A stretch of DNA of 64,000 nt from Marasmitruncus massiliensis (GTDB lineage: Bacteria; Bacillota; Clostridia; Oscillospirales; Ruminococcaceae). Shown one piece after another: positions 26,133 through 36,876 of this stretch (position 1 is the first letter of the stretch; every line of letters starts with the position of its first letter). The stretch is taken from positions 720,895 to 784,894 of the forward strand of contig NZ_FYDE01000005.1 in NCBI RefSeq assembly GCF_900186535.1, given 5' to 3'. Made by a program: the position numbers and the translations under genes. Below the pieces are notes generated by a model, which did not search any database, was not told the origin of the DNA, and saw only the letters and a program-made list of their open reading frames with translations.

Positions 26133-26160
26133 TACGGGTGTGCCCGGGGACACACCCGTA
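26133..26160 (-). terminator. Intergenic hairpin between binding protein and permease genes
   Basis: Perfect 10-bp stem TACGGGTGTG/CACACCCGTA with an eight-base centre and no T-run. It is likely an mRNA stabiliser or partial terminator that keeps binding protein more abundant than permeases. Confidence 0.6.
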
Positions 26161-26181
26161 TGATCATTTTGCCTTGTCTGG

Positions 26182-27558
26182 TCAGGCTGTCAGTTCGGCA
26201 AGAATGTCGGTGACGGAATCGAACATGGTTTGCGCGGCGTCCTGTGAAGTCGCCGAGCCGTATGAAACGGATTCCACTGCGGTCTTATAGGCTTCCTTCA
26301 TCTCAGCGTTCTCCATGTAGGGGCTTACGATGCATGGGTTACAGTTCATAATCTGCTCTGTTCCGAGAAAAGCAAGGTCATTTTCCAGATCAACGCTGGC
26401 TTTAAGCGCTTCCATTGCGGATTTGCTGGAGGGGATTCCGCGGGAGGTTCCGAGAATGACAGACGCCTCGGGGTCGTTGAGCAGATAGTTGAGGAACAGC
26501 GCGGATTCCTTGGGATGGGCTGTTTTTGCGTTGATCGCGAACAACAGGGACGGTTTCATGAACCAGCCATTCATTTTCGCACCGTCAATGACAGGAAGAT
26601 CGCCGAGCACCAGTTCGTCGGGAGGATCTTTTTCGGTCAGCACTTTTGCAAATTTACCGATAGAGGAGCCCCATTCCAGAACGCCCGCCACGTTGCCCGA
26701 GATAAAAGGATCGGTCTGGTAAAGCGCGGTTTCACCGGCGTCGTTCATGCGGGTCTGCTGGGTCCGGATGGCCTTGGACTGCTCAAGGCTCATATAGAAG
26801 TCAAGCGCGTCCTTGATCTCATCCACGGTGAATCCGAGCTTATTATCGTCGGTGATAAACTGTTTGCCGGTTTTCTGCTGCTCATAGACACAAGCGGCAT
26901 ACCAGGCAGGGAAGCCGGACCCGGTGTCAAGGTCGAACGGGTACATGTTTTCGCCCGCGGCCTGGAATTTAGCGCCCGCAGCTTTCAGGTCATCCCAGGT
27001 ATTGGGAATTTCCACACCAAGCCTGTCAAAGGTTGATTTGTTGTAGTAGAGGCTGCGGCCCGTGACAGAAACCGGAATAGCATTCAGGATACCGTTGCTG
27101 TAACCGAATTTCAAAACGGACTCGTCCCAGTTGGAAAGATCAATTTCCGGCGCGGATTTCAGATCGAGGAAGCCTTTTCCGTCGGGTGAAAGGTTTGCGA
27201 TCCAGTCGTAATTGACCTGAAGTACGTCCGCCGCGGTACCGCCCGCAAACTGGGTGTTGACCTTTTCCGTGTGTCCGTCCCAGCCGCCGTACTCGGGCTC
27301 AACGGTGATATAATCGTATTTCTTCTGGAAGGCTTCAATCGCTTTGAGGGTCGCCTCATGCCGGTCATCGCCGCCCCACCACTGGACGCGGATTGTTACC
27401 GGTTCCTGAACGGCTTCGGAAGATTCTGCTGATGAGGACTCGGAAGCTGCGGGAGCCTGGGATGAAGCCGGGGCTTCGGGCGCTGCATTGCCTCCGCAAC
27501 CGGCAAAGGAACCCAACGCCAACATTGCTGCCAAACTGATTGCGATAATCTTCTTCAT
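26182..27558 (-). CDS. Extracellular sugar-binding lipoprotein of a CUT1 importer
   Basis: A 458-residue solute-binding protein. The N terminus is a lipoprotein signal (KKIIAISLAAMLALGSFAGC), with the lipid-carrying Cys at residue 21, followed by a Ser/Ala/Glu-rich tether (about 22-50). The mature family 1 domain has RVQWWGGDDRHEATLKAIEAFQKKY and a late YMENAEMKEAYKTAVESVSYG. It is anchored outside the membrane and passes oligosaccharide to the two downstream permeases. The ATG has GGAGGAG upstream. First gene of the importer operon; an extended -10 (TGC-TAGAAT, 27615-27620) lies about 57 bases upstream. Confidence 0.93.
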   Translation of the reverse strand: MKKIIAISLAAMLALGSFAGCGGNAAPEAPASSQAPAASESSSAESSEAVQEPVTIRVQWWGGDDRHEATLKAIEAFQKKYDYITVEPEYGGWDGHTEKVNTQFAGGTAADVLQVNYDWIANLSPDGKGFLDLKSAPEIDLSNWDESVLKFGYSNGILNAIPVSVTGRSLYYNKSTFDRLGVEIPNTWDDLKAAGAKFQAAGENMYPFDLDTGSGFPAWYAACVYEQQKTGKQFITDDNKLGFTVDEIKDALDFYMSLEQSKAIRTQQTRMNDAGETALYQTDPFISGNVAGVLEWGSSIGKFAKVLTEKDPPDELVLGDLPVIDGAKMNGWFMKPSLLFAINAKTAHPKESALFLNYLLNDPEASVILGTSRGIPSSKSAMEALKASVDLENDLAFLGTEQIMNCNPCIVSPYMENAEMKEAYKTAVESVSYGSATSQDAAQTMFDSVTDILAELTA

Positions 27559-27772
27559 GATTTCTCCTCCATTACTACATTTATCAGATTGGATTGTTGT
27601 TTTTCCTTGTTTTCATTCTAGCAGAAGCGGGAACCAATAACACGGTATTTTTTGGCTGTCCTGTTCGAAACCGCGCATATTTTGCTCTGTTTTTTTTCGA
27701 TGAATAAAAAATATCGACTGTAAATACTTGATGAGTTTAAATATTTTAGCAAAAGTATCTAAAAATTTTTGC

Positions 27773-27803
27773 AAAAAACTGCTGTCATTGAAAAAACAGC
27801 AGT
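27773..27803 (-). terminator. Terminator of the MATE gene
   Basis: Stem ACTGCTGT/ACAGCAGT (27778-27803) followed on the minus strand by TTTTTTGC, 34 bases past the MATE stop. Confidence 0.85.
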
Positions 27804-27836
27804 AAAGGAGTTATGCAAAATATGTCTGATGAGCGT

Positions 27837-29177
27837 TTAATTTACCTTTCCGGGATTCCGGATTTTTGATATAGCCAGCAAAAAGCCGATCATCACCAGC
27901 GTGGTGAGGCCGTCCGCCGCAGCCTGGGCGTAATAGATGCCCGTCGTATTCCATATCCGCTCAAATAAAAAGAGCACAGGCAGATACATGAGACCCTGCC
28001 TGCCAATGCTGAACAGGAAGCCCGCACGATTGTATTTGATACAAAGCAGATATACCGTAGCCATCGCCTGAAATCCATAAGTGAAAAACAGGACGCTTGC
28101 CGCAATCAAAGCCTGTACGCCGATGGAAATGACAGCGCCGTCCTGCGAAAACGCCCGCACAATCGGTTCCGCGAGCAGAATCTGTCCCAGCGAGATAACG
28201 GCTCCGCCGCCAAGCCCCCACAGATATGCCTTTTTGGTTGCTTCGCGGATGCGCTGCCAGTAGCCCGCTCCGTAGTTATACGAAATGAAGGTCTGATACC
28301 CGCGCGAAAATCCTGTGATAGCAAAGGTCGTCATGCCGACGACGCGGTTTGCAATTCCCAGCGCGGCGACCACTCGGTCACCGTATGGCGCGGCGGCGAT
28401 ATTGGCCGCGCCGAGCGAAAGGCTCTGAAACAGGTTGATCGCGAACAGGGGGACGCCGATCTTCAGAATGGGGGAAACAATCCAACTGTGCAGGCGTGTC
28501 TTCCGGAAGTCCAGTCTCAGATAGCTTTTTTTCCTCAGATAATATTGGACCAGAATGGCAAATGACACAAACTGTGAGATCGCGGTTGCCACTGCCGCCC
28601 CGCGGATACCCATTCCAAGGGAAAAAATAAAGATGGGGTCTAGGATGATATTTAAGATAGAGCCTGTCAGCTGGGAGCAGGTGCTGAGTCCCACCGCGCC
28701 TTCAGCCCGCACCAGGTTCATCAGGCAGACCGAAGGGATGTGGAACAGAAAGGAAACCAGCAGAATGCGTGCATAGTCCAGCGCAAGCGGAAGCACCTGC
28801 TCCGACGCGCCCATGGCGGTGAGAAGTCCCGACAGAAAGGGGAGAGTAAGCTGGGAAAGCACGCTTAAAGAGAAACAGTAAAAGATGGTCGATGCCAGAA
28901 CGGTTTCCGCCTCATCCTTTTTCCCCGCACCCAACAGCTCGGAAATAAAAGCGGCGCCGCCGTTTCCGAACAGCAGGCCGAGACCCGGCACCAGCGTGAC
29001 AAACGGATAAACGATCGAGATTGCCCCCATAGCCTCGGTACCGAGCTGCGCGACAAAGTAACTGTCCACAAAATTATAAAACCCGGTCATTAACAGGCCT
29101 ACAATCGTGGGAAGCCCCAGATAGAGCAGTGCCTTGCCGACCGGTCCGTTTTCCATCATCTGCAGTTTTTTGTTCAT
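27837..29177 (-). CDS. MATE-family efflux transporter
   Basis: A 446-residue multidrug and toxin extrusion protein with twelve predicted membrane helices. Family-like parts are the opening GPVGKALLYLGLPTIVGLLMTGFYNFVDSYFVAQLG, GNGGAAFISELLGAGKKDEAE and the second-half repeat GIANRVVGMTTFAITGFSRGYQTFISYNYGAG. It exports cationic drugs or metabolites using an ion gradient. It follows a marR gene on the same strand, which suggests drug-responsive control. The ATG has AAAGGAG upstream. Confidence 0.92.
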   Translation of the reverse strand: MNKKLQMMENGPVGKALLYLGLPTIVGLLMTGFYNFVDSYFVAQLGTEAMGAISIVYPFVTLVPGLGLLFGNGGAAFISELLGAGKKDEAETVLASTIFYCFSLSVLSQLTLPFLSGLLTAMGASEQVLPLALDYARILLVSFLFHIPSVCLMNLVRAEGAVGLSTCSQLTGSILNIILDPIFIFSLGMGIRGAAVATAISQFVSFAILVQYYLRKKSYLRLDFRKTRLHSWIVSPILKIGVPLFAINLFQSLSLGAANIAAAPYGDRVVAALGIANRVVGMTTFAITGFSRGYQTFISYNYGAGYWQRIREATKKAYLWGLGGGAVISLGQILLAEPIVRAFSQDGAVISIGVQALIAASVLFFTYGFQAMATVYLLCIKYNRAGFLFSIGRQGLMYLPVLFLFERIWNTTGIYYAQAAADGLTTLVMIGFLLAISKIRNPGKVN

Positions 29178-29222
29178 GGGTAAGCTCCTTTGAATCTATT
29201 TTTTAACGATGTGGTCAACGCC

Positions 29223-29251
29223 AAAAACAGCACTCAGTCCGAGTGCTGTTT
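29223..29251 (-). terminator. Terminator overlapping the marR stop codon
   Basis: Perfect 11-bp stem AAACAGCACTC/GAGTGCTGTTT, loop of five, followed on the minus strand by TTTTTGG. The marR stop (29234-29236) lies inside the stem. It should limit read-through from marR into the MATE gene. Confidence 0.8.
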
Positions 29252-29692
29252 CCACTGTTCTTCCATTCGTTTCAGAAATTGACAGACAGCGGCGGTCTCT
29301 TCGTCGGTGAAGTCCTGCAATGCGTTTGCAAGATCCCTGTCGAGGCGATTATGGTAACGGCAGTGCCCATCAAAAGCAATCTGCCCCTTTGCCGACAGAC
29401 GCACAACCATCCTTGTTTTATTCCCGGTGTCCACCGCTTTGATCAGATATCCTTTCCGCTCCAGCTTTTTCACCATCTGCGATATGGCGCCTTTCGTCAC
29501 CTGCAGTTCCCTGGCAATTTCTGAAATATAGCAGTCCCTGTGGCTGCCGATATAATCAATCAGATGAATTTCGGAAAGGAAAAGCACATGGTCAGTCCCA
29601 AATGAGCGGGTGAGCCGGTCATAACAATTAAACTGTTGGATCGTATCCAGAAGCTGTCTGGACAGTTTTTTTACGCCGTTCTTCTGTTCCAT
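29234..29692 (-). CDS. MarR-family regulator
   Basis: A 152-residue winged-helix regulator. The DNA-binding core is ISEIARELQVTKGAISQMVKKLERKGYLIKA (about 76-106) with the wing MVVRLSAKG. It lies directly upstream of the MATE transporter. There is no Shine-Dalgarno before the ATG, and the predicted -10 (29699-29704) places transcription start at or within a base of the ATG, so the mRNA looks leaderless. A palindrome within its promoter indicates autorepression. Confidence 0.9.
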   Translation of the reverse strand: MEQKNGVKKLSRQLLDTIQQFNCYDRLTRSFGTDHVLFLSEIHLIDYIGSHRDCYISEIARELQVTKGAISQMVKKLERKGYLIKAVDTGNKTRMVVRLSAKGQIAFDGHCRYHNRLDRDLANALQDFTDEETAAVCQFLKRMEEQWKQHSD

Positions 29693-29698
29693 ACCGTA

Positions 29699-29727
29699 AT
29701 CGTATACCTACTATACGTTTTTGTCAA
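29699..29727 (-). promoter_or_regulatory. marR promoter with overlapping operator
   Basis: Minus strand TTGACA (29722-29727), 17-base spacer, TACGAT (29699-29704). The inverted repeat CGTATA-N5-TATACG (29701-29717) fills the spacer and -10, a textbook place for a MarR dimer. Confidence 0.8.
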
Positions 29728-29751
29728 GGGTTTGCCGCCGCACAGGGACAA

Positions 29752-29777
29752 GAAAGCCCGCCGCTTCCGCGGCGGGC
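29752..29777 (-). terminator. Terminator of the pfl-eno operon
   Basis: Perfect stem GCCCGCCGC/GCGGCGGGC, loop TTCC, with TTTCTTGT after it on the minus strand, seven bases past the enolase stop. Confidence 0.75.
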
Positions 29778-29783
29778 GGATCA

Positions 29784-31831
<2,048 letters not shown>

Positions 31832-31839
31832 GTTCAATC

Positions 31840-34053
31840 CTAAAACCTCTCGTGGAAAGTACGATGAATCACATCAAGCTGCTGCTCTCTGGTCAGTTTG
31901 ATAAAGTTGACAGCATAACCGGAAACTCGGATCGTCAGCTGCGGATAGTTTTCCGGATGTTCCATCGCGTCCAGGAGCACCTCCCGGTTGAGCACATTGA
32001 CATTAATATGGTGGCCGCGTTCCGCGAAGTAGCCGTCCAGCAGCGCGGCAAGGTTTTCGACCTTCTCCTGCGCCTCCTTGCCGAGCGCGCCGGGTACAAT
32101 GGAAAAGGTGTAGGAGATGCCGTCCTCGGAATAGTCATAGGGCAGTTTTGCGACCGACTTCATGGAAGCCACGCAGCCGTGGGTATCCCGGCCGTGCATC
32201 GGGTTGGCGCCGGGGGCAAAGGGTTCGCCCGCCTTCCGGCCGTCGGGGGTGGCGCCGGTCTTTTTGCCGTAGACCACGTTGGAGGTAATCGTCAGAATCG
32301 ACATGGTCGGTTTGGATTCACGATAGGTGCGGTGCTTTTCAATCTTTTTCATAAAGTTTTTCACAACGCTGACGGCAATCTCATCCACCTGTGGGTCATT
32401 GTTTCCGAATTTGGGATAGTCGCCCTCGATTTCGAAGTCCACCGCGAGGCCGGACTCATTGCGGACGGGTCTGACTTTGGCATACTTGATGGCGGAGAGG
32501 CTGTCCACCACGACCGAAAGCCCCGCAAGGCCGCAGGCCGAAGTCCTTACAATAGTTTCGTCATGCAAGGCCATTTCAATTCGTTCGTAACAATATTTAT
32601 CGTGCATATAATGGATAATATTCAGCGTGTTGATGTAGAGCTTGGACAGCCATTCGCAGACGGTGTCGAACCGCTGCATCACTTCGTCATACTCCAGATA
32701 TTCGGAAGCAACCGGCGCCAGCACGGGAGCGACCTGATCTCCGTAGCGTTCGTCACGGCCGCCGTTGATTGCGTAAAGGAGCGCTTTGGCAAGGTTGGCG
32801 CGCGCACCGAAAAACTGCATCTGCTTGCCAATTCTCATGGCGGAGACGCAGCAGGCGATGCCATAGTCATCCCCGAATTTTTCCCGCATGAGATCATCGT
32901 TCTCATACTGGATGGAGGAGGTGCCGATGGAAATCTTCGCGCAGTATTCCTTGAAAGCCGTGGGCAGATGCCCGCTCCACAGGATCGTGAGGTTGGGTTC
33001 GGGCGCCGAGCCCAGGTTGACCAGCGTATGCAGGAAGCGGTAGGACATCCTGGTCACCATGTGCCTGCCGTCCAGACACATGCCGCCGATTGCCTCCGTG
33101 ATCCAGGTCGGGTCTCCGGAAAACAATTCGTCATATGCGGGCGTGCGCAAAAACCGGATGATGCGCAGCTTCATGATAAAGTGATCGACCAGCTCCTGAA
33201 TTTCCTGTTCGGTATATCTTCCTTCCGCTAAGTCCTTTTCGGCGTAAATATCAAGGAAGGTGGAAATCCGCCCGATCGACATGGCCGCGCCATTCTGCTC
33301 CTTGACCGCCGCAAGGTACCCGAAATAAAGCCACTGGATGGCTTCCTTTGTATTCTGTGCGGGAGCAGACAGATCAATTCCGTATTTTGCGGCCATCTCC
33401 TTGAGTTCCCTGAGGGCTTTGATCTGTTCGGAAACCTCTTCCCGCAGGCGGATGGTAGGGCTGTCCATGATGTCAAACACAAGGTTTTTCTTGGCGGCCT
33501 CCTTCTCCCGGATCAGGAGATCCACGCCGTAAAGCGCAATGCGCCGGTAATCACCGATGATCCTGCCCCGGCCGTAAGCGTCGGGAAGCCCGGTAATGAT
33601 GCCCGTATGGCGCGCTTTTTTCATTTCATCAGTATAGGCGTCAAACACGCCGTCGTTGTGTGTCTTGCGGTATTGAAAGACATTCGCGACCTGTGGGTCC
33701 ATTTTCTTGCCGTAGGCGTCCAGCGAGGTATAAACCAGTCGGATGCCGCCGAACGGCATGATCGCCCGTTTAAGCGGTTCGTCGGTCTGCAGGCCGACAA
33801 TCTGCTCCAGGTCTTTGTCGATATAGCCTGCGCTATGGGACGTGATGGTGGAAATCGTCTTTTCATCAATCTCATAAACGCCGCCGCGCTCACGCTCCAG
33901 TTTCATCTGTTCGCTGAGCCTTTTCCATAATTTCAGTGTCCGTTGTGTCGGCAAGGCGAGAAACTCTTCCCCGCCGTCATACGGCGCATAGTTTCTCACG
34001 ATAAAATCGCGAACATTGACTTCATCCTGCCAAACACCCTTTGCGAATTCCAT
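31840..34053 (-). CDS. pflB: Pyruvate formate-lyase
   Basis: A 737-residue glycyl-radical enzyme that cleaves pyruvate with CoA to acetyl-CoA and formate. The catalytic Cys-Cys pair is in [15 protein letters not shown] and the radical glycine in [15 protein letters not shown] close to the C terminus. Other conserved parts are [32 protein letters not shown] and [22 protein letters not shown]. The length is slightly below the E. coli enzyme (about 760). The ATG has GGAAGGGGATG upstream. Two related inverted repeats in the 5' untranslated region point to a dedicated regulator. Confidence 0.97.
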   Translation of the reverse strand: MEFAKGVWQDEVNVRDFIVRNYAPYDGGEEFLALPTQRTLKLWKRLSEQMKLERERGGVYEIDEKTISTITSHSAGYIDKDLEQIVGLQTDEPLKRAIMPFGGIRLVYTSLDAYGKKMDPQVANVFQYRKTHNDGVFDAYTDEMKKARHTGIITGLPDAYGRGRIIGDYRRIALYGVDLLIREKEAAKKNLVFDIMDSPTIRLREEVSEQIKALRELKEMAAKYGIDLSAPAQNTKEAIQWLYFGYLAAVKEQNGAAMSIGRISTFLDIYAEKDLAEGRYTEQEIQELVDHFIMKLRIIRFLRTPAYDELFSGDPTWITEAIGGMCLDGRHMVTRMSYRFLHTLVNLGSAPEPNLTILWSGHLPTAFKEYCAKISIGTSSIQYENDDLMREKFGDDYGIACCVSAMRIGKQMQFFGARANLAKALLYAINGGRDERYGDQVAPVLAPVASEYLEYDEVMQRFDTVCEWLSKLYINTLNIIHYMHDKYCYERIEMALHDETIVRTSACGLAGLSVVVDSLSAIKYAKVRPVRNESGLAVDFEIEGDYPKFGNNDPQVDEIAVSVVKNFMKKIEKHRTYRESKPTMSILTITSNVVYGKKTGATPDGRKAGEPFAPGANPMHGRDTHGCVASMKSVAKLPYDYSEDGISYTFSIVPGALGKEAQEKVENLAALLDGYFAERGHHINVNVLNREVLLDAMEHPENYPQLTIRVSGYAVNFIKLTREQQLDVIHRTFHERF

Positions 34054-34080
34054 AAATCCACATCCCCTTCCGTCACGTCA

Positions 34081-34096
34081 ATTAGTATGTACTAAT
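34081..34096. promoter_or_regulatory. Operator-like inverted repeat 1 in the pflB leader
   Basis: ATTAGTA-TG-TACTAAT, a near-perfect palindrome about 30 bases before the pflB ATG. Read as TTAG-N6-CTAA it has the same half-sites and spacing as the second repeat at 34148-34165; the shared pattern is TTAGnnTGnACTAA. Confidence 0.6.
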
Positions 34097-34147
34097 TTGC
34101 GGTGCAATCAGTATGTCAGGCCGCATCAAAGTTGTTGCGGTCAAATT

Positions 34148-34165
34148 GGTTAGCCTGAACTAACC
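34148..34165. promoter_or_regulatory. Operator-like inverted repeat 2 at the pflB transcription start
   Basis: GGTTAG-CCTGAA-CTAACC, immediately downstream of the predicted transcription start. Binding here would block initiation or early elongation. The regulator is unknown; the site does not match Rex or Fnr/Crp consensus. Confidence 0.6.
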
Positions 34166-34176
34166 TTTCGTATACT

Positions 34177-34205
34177 ATTATAATATACAATCCGTCCGAA
34201 GTCAA
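34177..34205 (-). promoter_or_regulatory. Promoter of pflB-pflA-eno
   Basis: Minus strand TTGACT (34200-34205), 17-base spacer, TATAAT (34177-34182). Start of transcription near 34170, leaving an untranslated leader of about 115 bases. Confidence 0.85.
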
Positions 34206-34357
34206 TAACAAACGGGCTGCGGCGGCGGTACTGACTTTTTGCCGGCAGCGGCTTGCCTGCGCGGCAAATCAAAAATCGTCCGGCAAACATATCATACAAT
34301 AGCGCCATTCTCTTCTTGGACCAAACAGATAGAATCAAAAGACAGGAGGAACCTTTT

Positions 34358-34708
34358 ATGAATAGTATTCAAATCCTTCGATCGGTTTTGTATGTCCTGA
34401 CTGCTGCTTTTGGCGGGCTGGCGCTCTGGTACCGGCAGAATGCGGCCATCAGGAGCAAAGTTGCAGGCCTGATCGCGGAAGCTGAGAACAGATACAGCAT
34501 ACTGTCCAAATCCGGTGATATCAAATTTGAATGGGTGGCCAGTAGAATCTATCAGATGGTTCCCGCCGCGCTCCGGCTGTTTATTCCACGGAGCCTGATT
34601 AATACCGTGATTCAGGCAACGTTTGACGCGATGGAAAACTATGCAGGGCAGCAACTTGAGCGGCTTGCCGAAAAAGAAAAAAAGGATGTGAATGAGGATG
34701 CCATATGA
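34358..34708 (+). CDS. Holin-like small membrane protein (LLH/superfamily-6 type, tentative)
   Basis: 116 residues: one membrane helix near the N terminus (about 7-23, VLYVLTAAFGGLALWY), then a helical cytoplasmic part with AEAENRYSILSKSGDIKFEWVAS and a Lys/Glu-rich end. The arrangement resembles phage holins of the LLH group, where a membrane helix precedes an AEEKFG..GxxKLxxV segment. The match is partial, so the call is tentative. ATG 34358 has ACAGGAGGA upstream. It overlaps the following XhlA-like gene, but no endolysin, portal or tail genes are nearby. Confidence 0.55.
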   Translation: MNSIQILRSVLYVLTAAFGGLALWYRQNAAIRSKVAGLIAEAENRYSILSKSGDIKFEWVASRIYQMVPAALRLFIPRSLINTVIQATFDAMENYAGQQLERLAEKEKKDVNEDAI

Positions 34709-34985
34709 TGAGTGCAATCTGGAGCAGTCTGTCGCTTCTCTGAAAGAAGATAGCAAAGAGAATCAGGCTGCCCATCGGGAAATCTATGCTAAAATTGAAA
34801 AAATCAGTCAGGATAATGCCATTGCGAATGAACGGTATCAGCAGATATTAACGTCCATGAATGAACTCAAAGCCGATGTGAAGGAACTCAAAGAAAGACC
34901 GGGGAAAAAATGGGATTTTTTAATGAGTATCGTACTGCAGTGGGCCGTTCTTGGAATTCTGGCCGCTACGGTTGTTTTAAAATAA
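34692..34985 (+). CDS. XhlA-like coiled-coil membrane protein
   Basis: 97 residues: a coiled coil (about 10-70, with regular Leu/Ile heptads and Lys/Glu) followed by one C-terminal membrane helix (about 76-95, LMSIVLQWAVLGILAATVVL). This layout is that of XhlA-type proteins in Bacillus phage lysis cassettes. The start overlaps the holin-like gene by 17 bases; ATG 34698 is an alternative. With its partner it forms an isolated two-gene unit between pfl and the Gld-type ABC genes, ending at a strong terminator. Confidence 0.6.
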   Translation: MRMPYDECNLEQSVASLKEDSKENQAAHREIYAKIEKISQDNAIANERYQQILTSMNELKADVKELKERPGKKWDFLMSIVLQWAVLGILAATVVLK

Positions 34986-34987
34986 AA

Positions 34988-35020
34988 AAGGAGCCTGCCG
35001 CCGGCAGGCTCCTTCGCTTT
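34988..35020 (+). terminator. Terminator of the holin/XhlA-like pair
   Basis: Stem AAGGAGCCTGCC/GGCAGGCTCCTT (34988-34999 and 35003-35014) followed by CGCTTT. Confidence 0.8.
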
Positions 35021-35164
35021 ACCAATTCCCGTATAAAATGCCGATGTTTTTTCAATTTCAGGATACAATTCGGTAACAAATCACTTCTATAATAAGAGCA
35101 GTTTTGTTTGGGCTCAATAACAGGCCGCGCAGTATTGCGCAGCCGTCTGGGAGGCAGATAACAG

Positions 35165-36160
35165 ATGCTTGAGGTGAAACATCTCACAAAAACCTATGGC
35201 GGCAAGCGTGCCGTTGACGATGTCAGCTTCACGGTGGAACGGGGGCAGATCCTGGGATTTCTTGGCCCGAACGGCGCGGGGAAATCCACCACAATGAATA
35301 TGATTACCGGCTATCTGGCGTCCACTTCGGGAACAGCATTGATTGACGGGCTCGACATTCTCTCCAGTCCCGTGAAAGCCAAGTCGAAAATCGGGTATCT
35401 GCCGGAACGGCCCCCGCTTTACATGGATATGACCGTCCGGGAATACCTGGATTTCATGTATGAGCTCAAAGCGGTCAGGCTGCCGAAGGAGGAACATATC
35501 GGGGAAATCTGTGAACTGGTGAAAATTTCAGACGTTTATGGACGGCTGATCAAAAACCTTTCAAAGGGTTACCGCCAGCGAATCGGCATTGCGCAGGCAC
35601 TGCTGGGAAATCCCGACCTGCTGATTCTTGACGAACCGACCGTCGGGCTGGACCCAAAGCAGATCATCGACATCCGCGGCCTGATTAAAACGCTCGGCCA
35701 GAAGCAGACGGTCATCCTGTCTTCCCATATCCTGCCGGAGGTGCAGGCGGTCTGCGACCGGGTAATCGTCATCAACAAGGGGCGGCTGGTCGCGGATGAC
35801 ACACCGGAACACCTCGAACAGGCGATGAGCGCCGAACACAGGCTCACTGTCCGTATTGCTGGGCCGGAAGAGGAGCTCTTCCGGCTGCTCTCGGCGCTTC
35901 CGGGCATGCTCGAGGTACACAGGCTGGGCGAACGCGAATCCGGCACTTTTGAATTCAGCCTGGAAACAGGGCGCGAGCAGGATATCCGGCGCGAATTATT
36001 TTTCCGGCTGGCGGAAAAAGGCTGGCCGCTGCTGGCGTCCCGCCCGGCGGGGCTGAGCCTCGAAGAAGTATTCCTGTCGCTGACTTCCGAAAGCGAAAGC
36101 GGACCCGGGGAACAGACGGACGCGGAAAACAGCGAAGCTCAAGAGGGAGGGGAAGCATAA
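35165..36160 (+). CDS. ABC ATPase, GldA-like
   Basis: A 331-residue ATP-binding subunit of an ABC-2 exporter. Walker A is GPNGAGKST, signature LSKGYRQRIGIAQ, Walker B LLILDEPTVGLD and the switch His is in ILSSHILPE. After the nucleotide domain (1-220) an extra C-terminal region of about 100 residues (DDTPEHLEQAM onward) is typical of the GldA/Nos-type group. It starts the four-gene set with permease, GldG-like and DUF4340 genes. The next gene begins at its stop codon (TAATG). Confidence 0.93.
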   Translation: MLEVKHLTKTYGGKRAVDDVSFTVERGQILGFLGPNGAGKSTTMNMITGYLASTSGTALIDGLDILSSPVKAKSKIGYLPERPPLYMDMTVREYLDFMYELKAVRLPKEEHIGEICELVKISDVYGRLIKNLSKGYRQRIGIAQALLGNPDLLILDEPTVGLDPKQIIDIRGLIKTLGQKQTVILSSHILPEVQAVCDRVIVINKGRLVADDTPEHLEQAMSAEHRLTVRIAGPEEELFRLLSALPGMLEVHRLGERESGTFEFSLETGREQDIRRELFFRLAEKGWPLLASRPAGLSLEEVFLSLTSESESGPGEQTDAENSEAQEGGEA

Positions 36161-36864
36161 TGCTGGCAATTTTAAAGCGGGAGATGCGCAACTATTTCAC
36201 CTCCCCGATTGGCTATGTGTATCTCGCGGTATTCTATTTTTTCGCCGGGTTCTATTTCTTCGGTTCAACGGTGCTGCCAAATACCACCGATCTGTCCAAT
36301 GTGTTCTCCAGCCTGTTTATCATTTCCCTGTTTGTTTTGCCGATTCTTACGATGCGGCTGATGAGCGAGGATTTAAAGAATAAAACCGACCAGGCGCTTC
36401 TGACCGCACCGATCAGCCTGTTCTCTCTGGTCATGGGCAAATACCTCGCGGCGCTTGCCATGTTTGTCATCGGGATTTCGGTCACGCTGGCGTATGCGCT
36501 GGTGATCGCGCTGTTTTCCACGCCGGACTGGGCGATGCTGGCGGGGCACTTTATCGGGCTGTTCCTGCTTGGCTGTGCGCTTGCCGCCATCGGCATGTTT
36601 ATCTCCTCCCTGACAGAGAACCAGGTGGTTGCCGCGGCGGGCGCTTTCGCTGCCAGCCTGGGGCTGATGCTGGTCGACGGGCTTTCCTCCCTGACACAGA
36701 ACACCCTGCTGAAAAAGATCATGGACGGGCTGTCCTTCAACAGCCATTATACGAGCTTTACGCAGGGGATGCTCAGCCTGAAGGACGTGGTCTTTTTCCT
36801 GAGCATCTGCGCGGTGTTTCTATTCCTGACGGTCCGCGTATTTGAAAAACGCAGATGGAATTGA
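36160..36864 (+). CDS. ABC-2 permease, GldF-like
   Basis: A 234-residue membrane protein with six predicted helices: AILKREMRNYFTSPIGYVYLAVFYFFAGFYF at the start, the RLMSEDLKNKTDQALLTAPIS loop that contacts the ATPase, and a final helix before RVFEKRRWN. One-base overlap with the ATPase gene and 12 bases to the GldG-like gene. The transported substrate is unknown; gliding is not implied in this lineage. Confidence 0.92.
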   Translation: MLAILKREMRNYFTSPIGYVYLAVFYFFAGFYFFGSTVLPNTTDLSNVFSSLFIISLFVLPILTMRLMSEDLKNKTDQALLTAPISLFSLVMGKYLAALAMFVIGISVTLAYALVIALFSTPDWAMLAGHFIGLFLLGCALAAIGMFISSLTENQVVAAAGAFAASLGLMLVDGLSSLTQNTLLKKIMDGLSFNSHYTSFTQGMLSLKDVVFFLSICAVFLFLTVRVFEKRRWN

Positions 36865-36876
36865 GGAGGCGCAGAC

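Noticed and set aside
26129-26181. True terminator between importer genes
   Set aside because: The hairpin has no T-run and the permease genes have no evident promoter, so it is more likely a stability or attenuation element.
31852-33231. A 459-codon frame opposite pflB
   Set aside because: Shadow of pflB, no start signals.
34054-34357. Possible attachment site or mobile-element edge near the holin-like pair
   Set aside because: No direct repeats, integrase or tRNA found; the region is explained by the pfl promoter.
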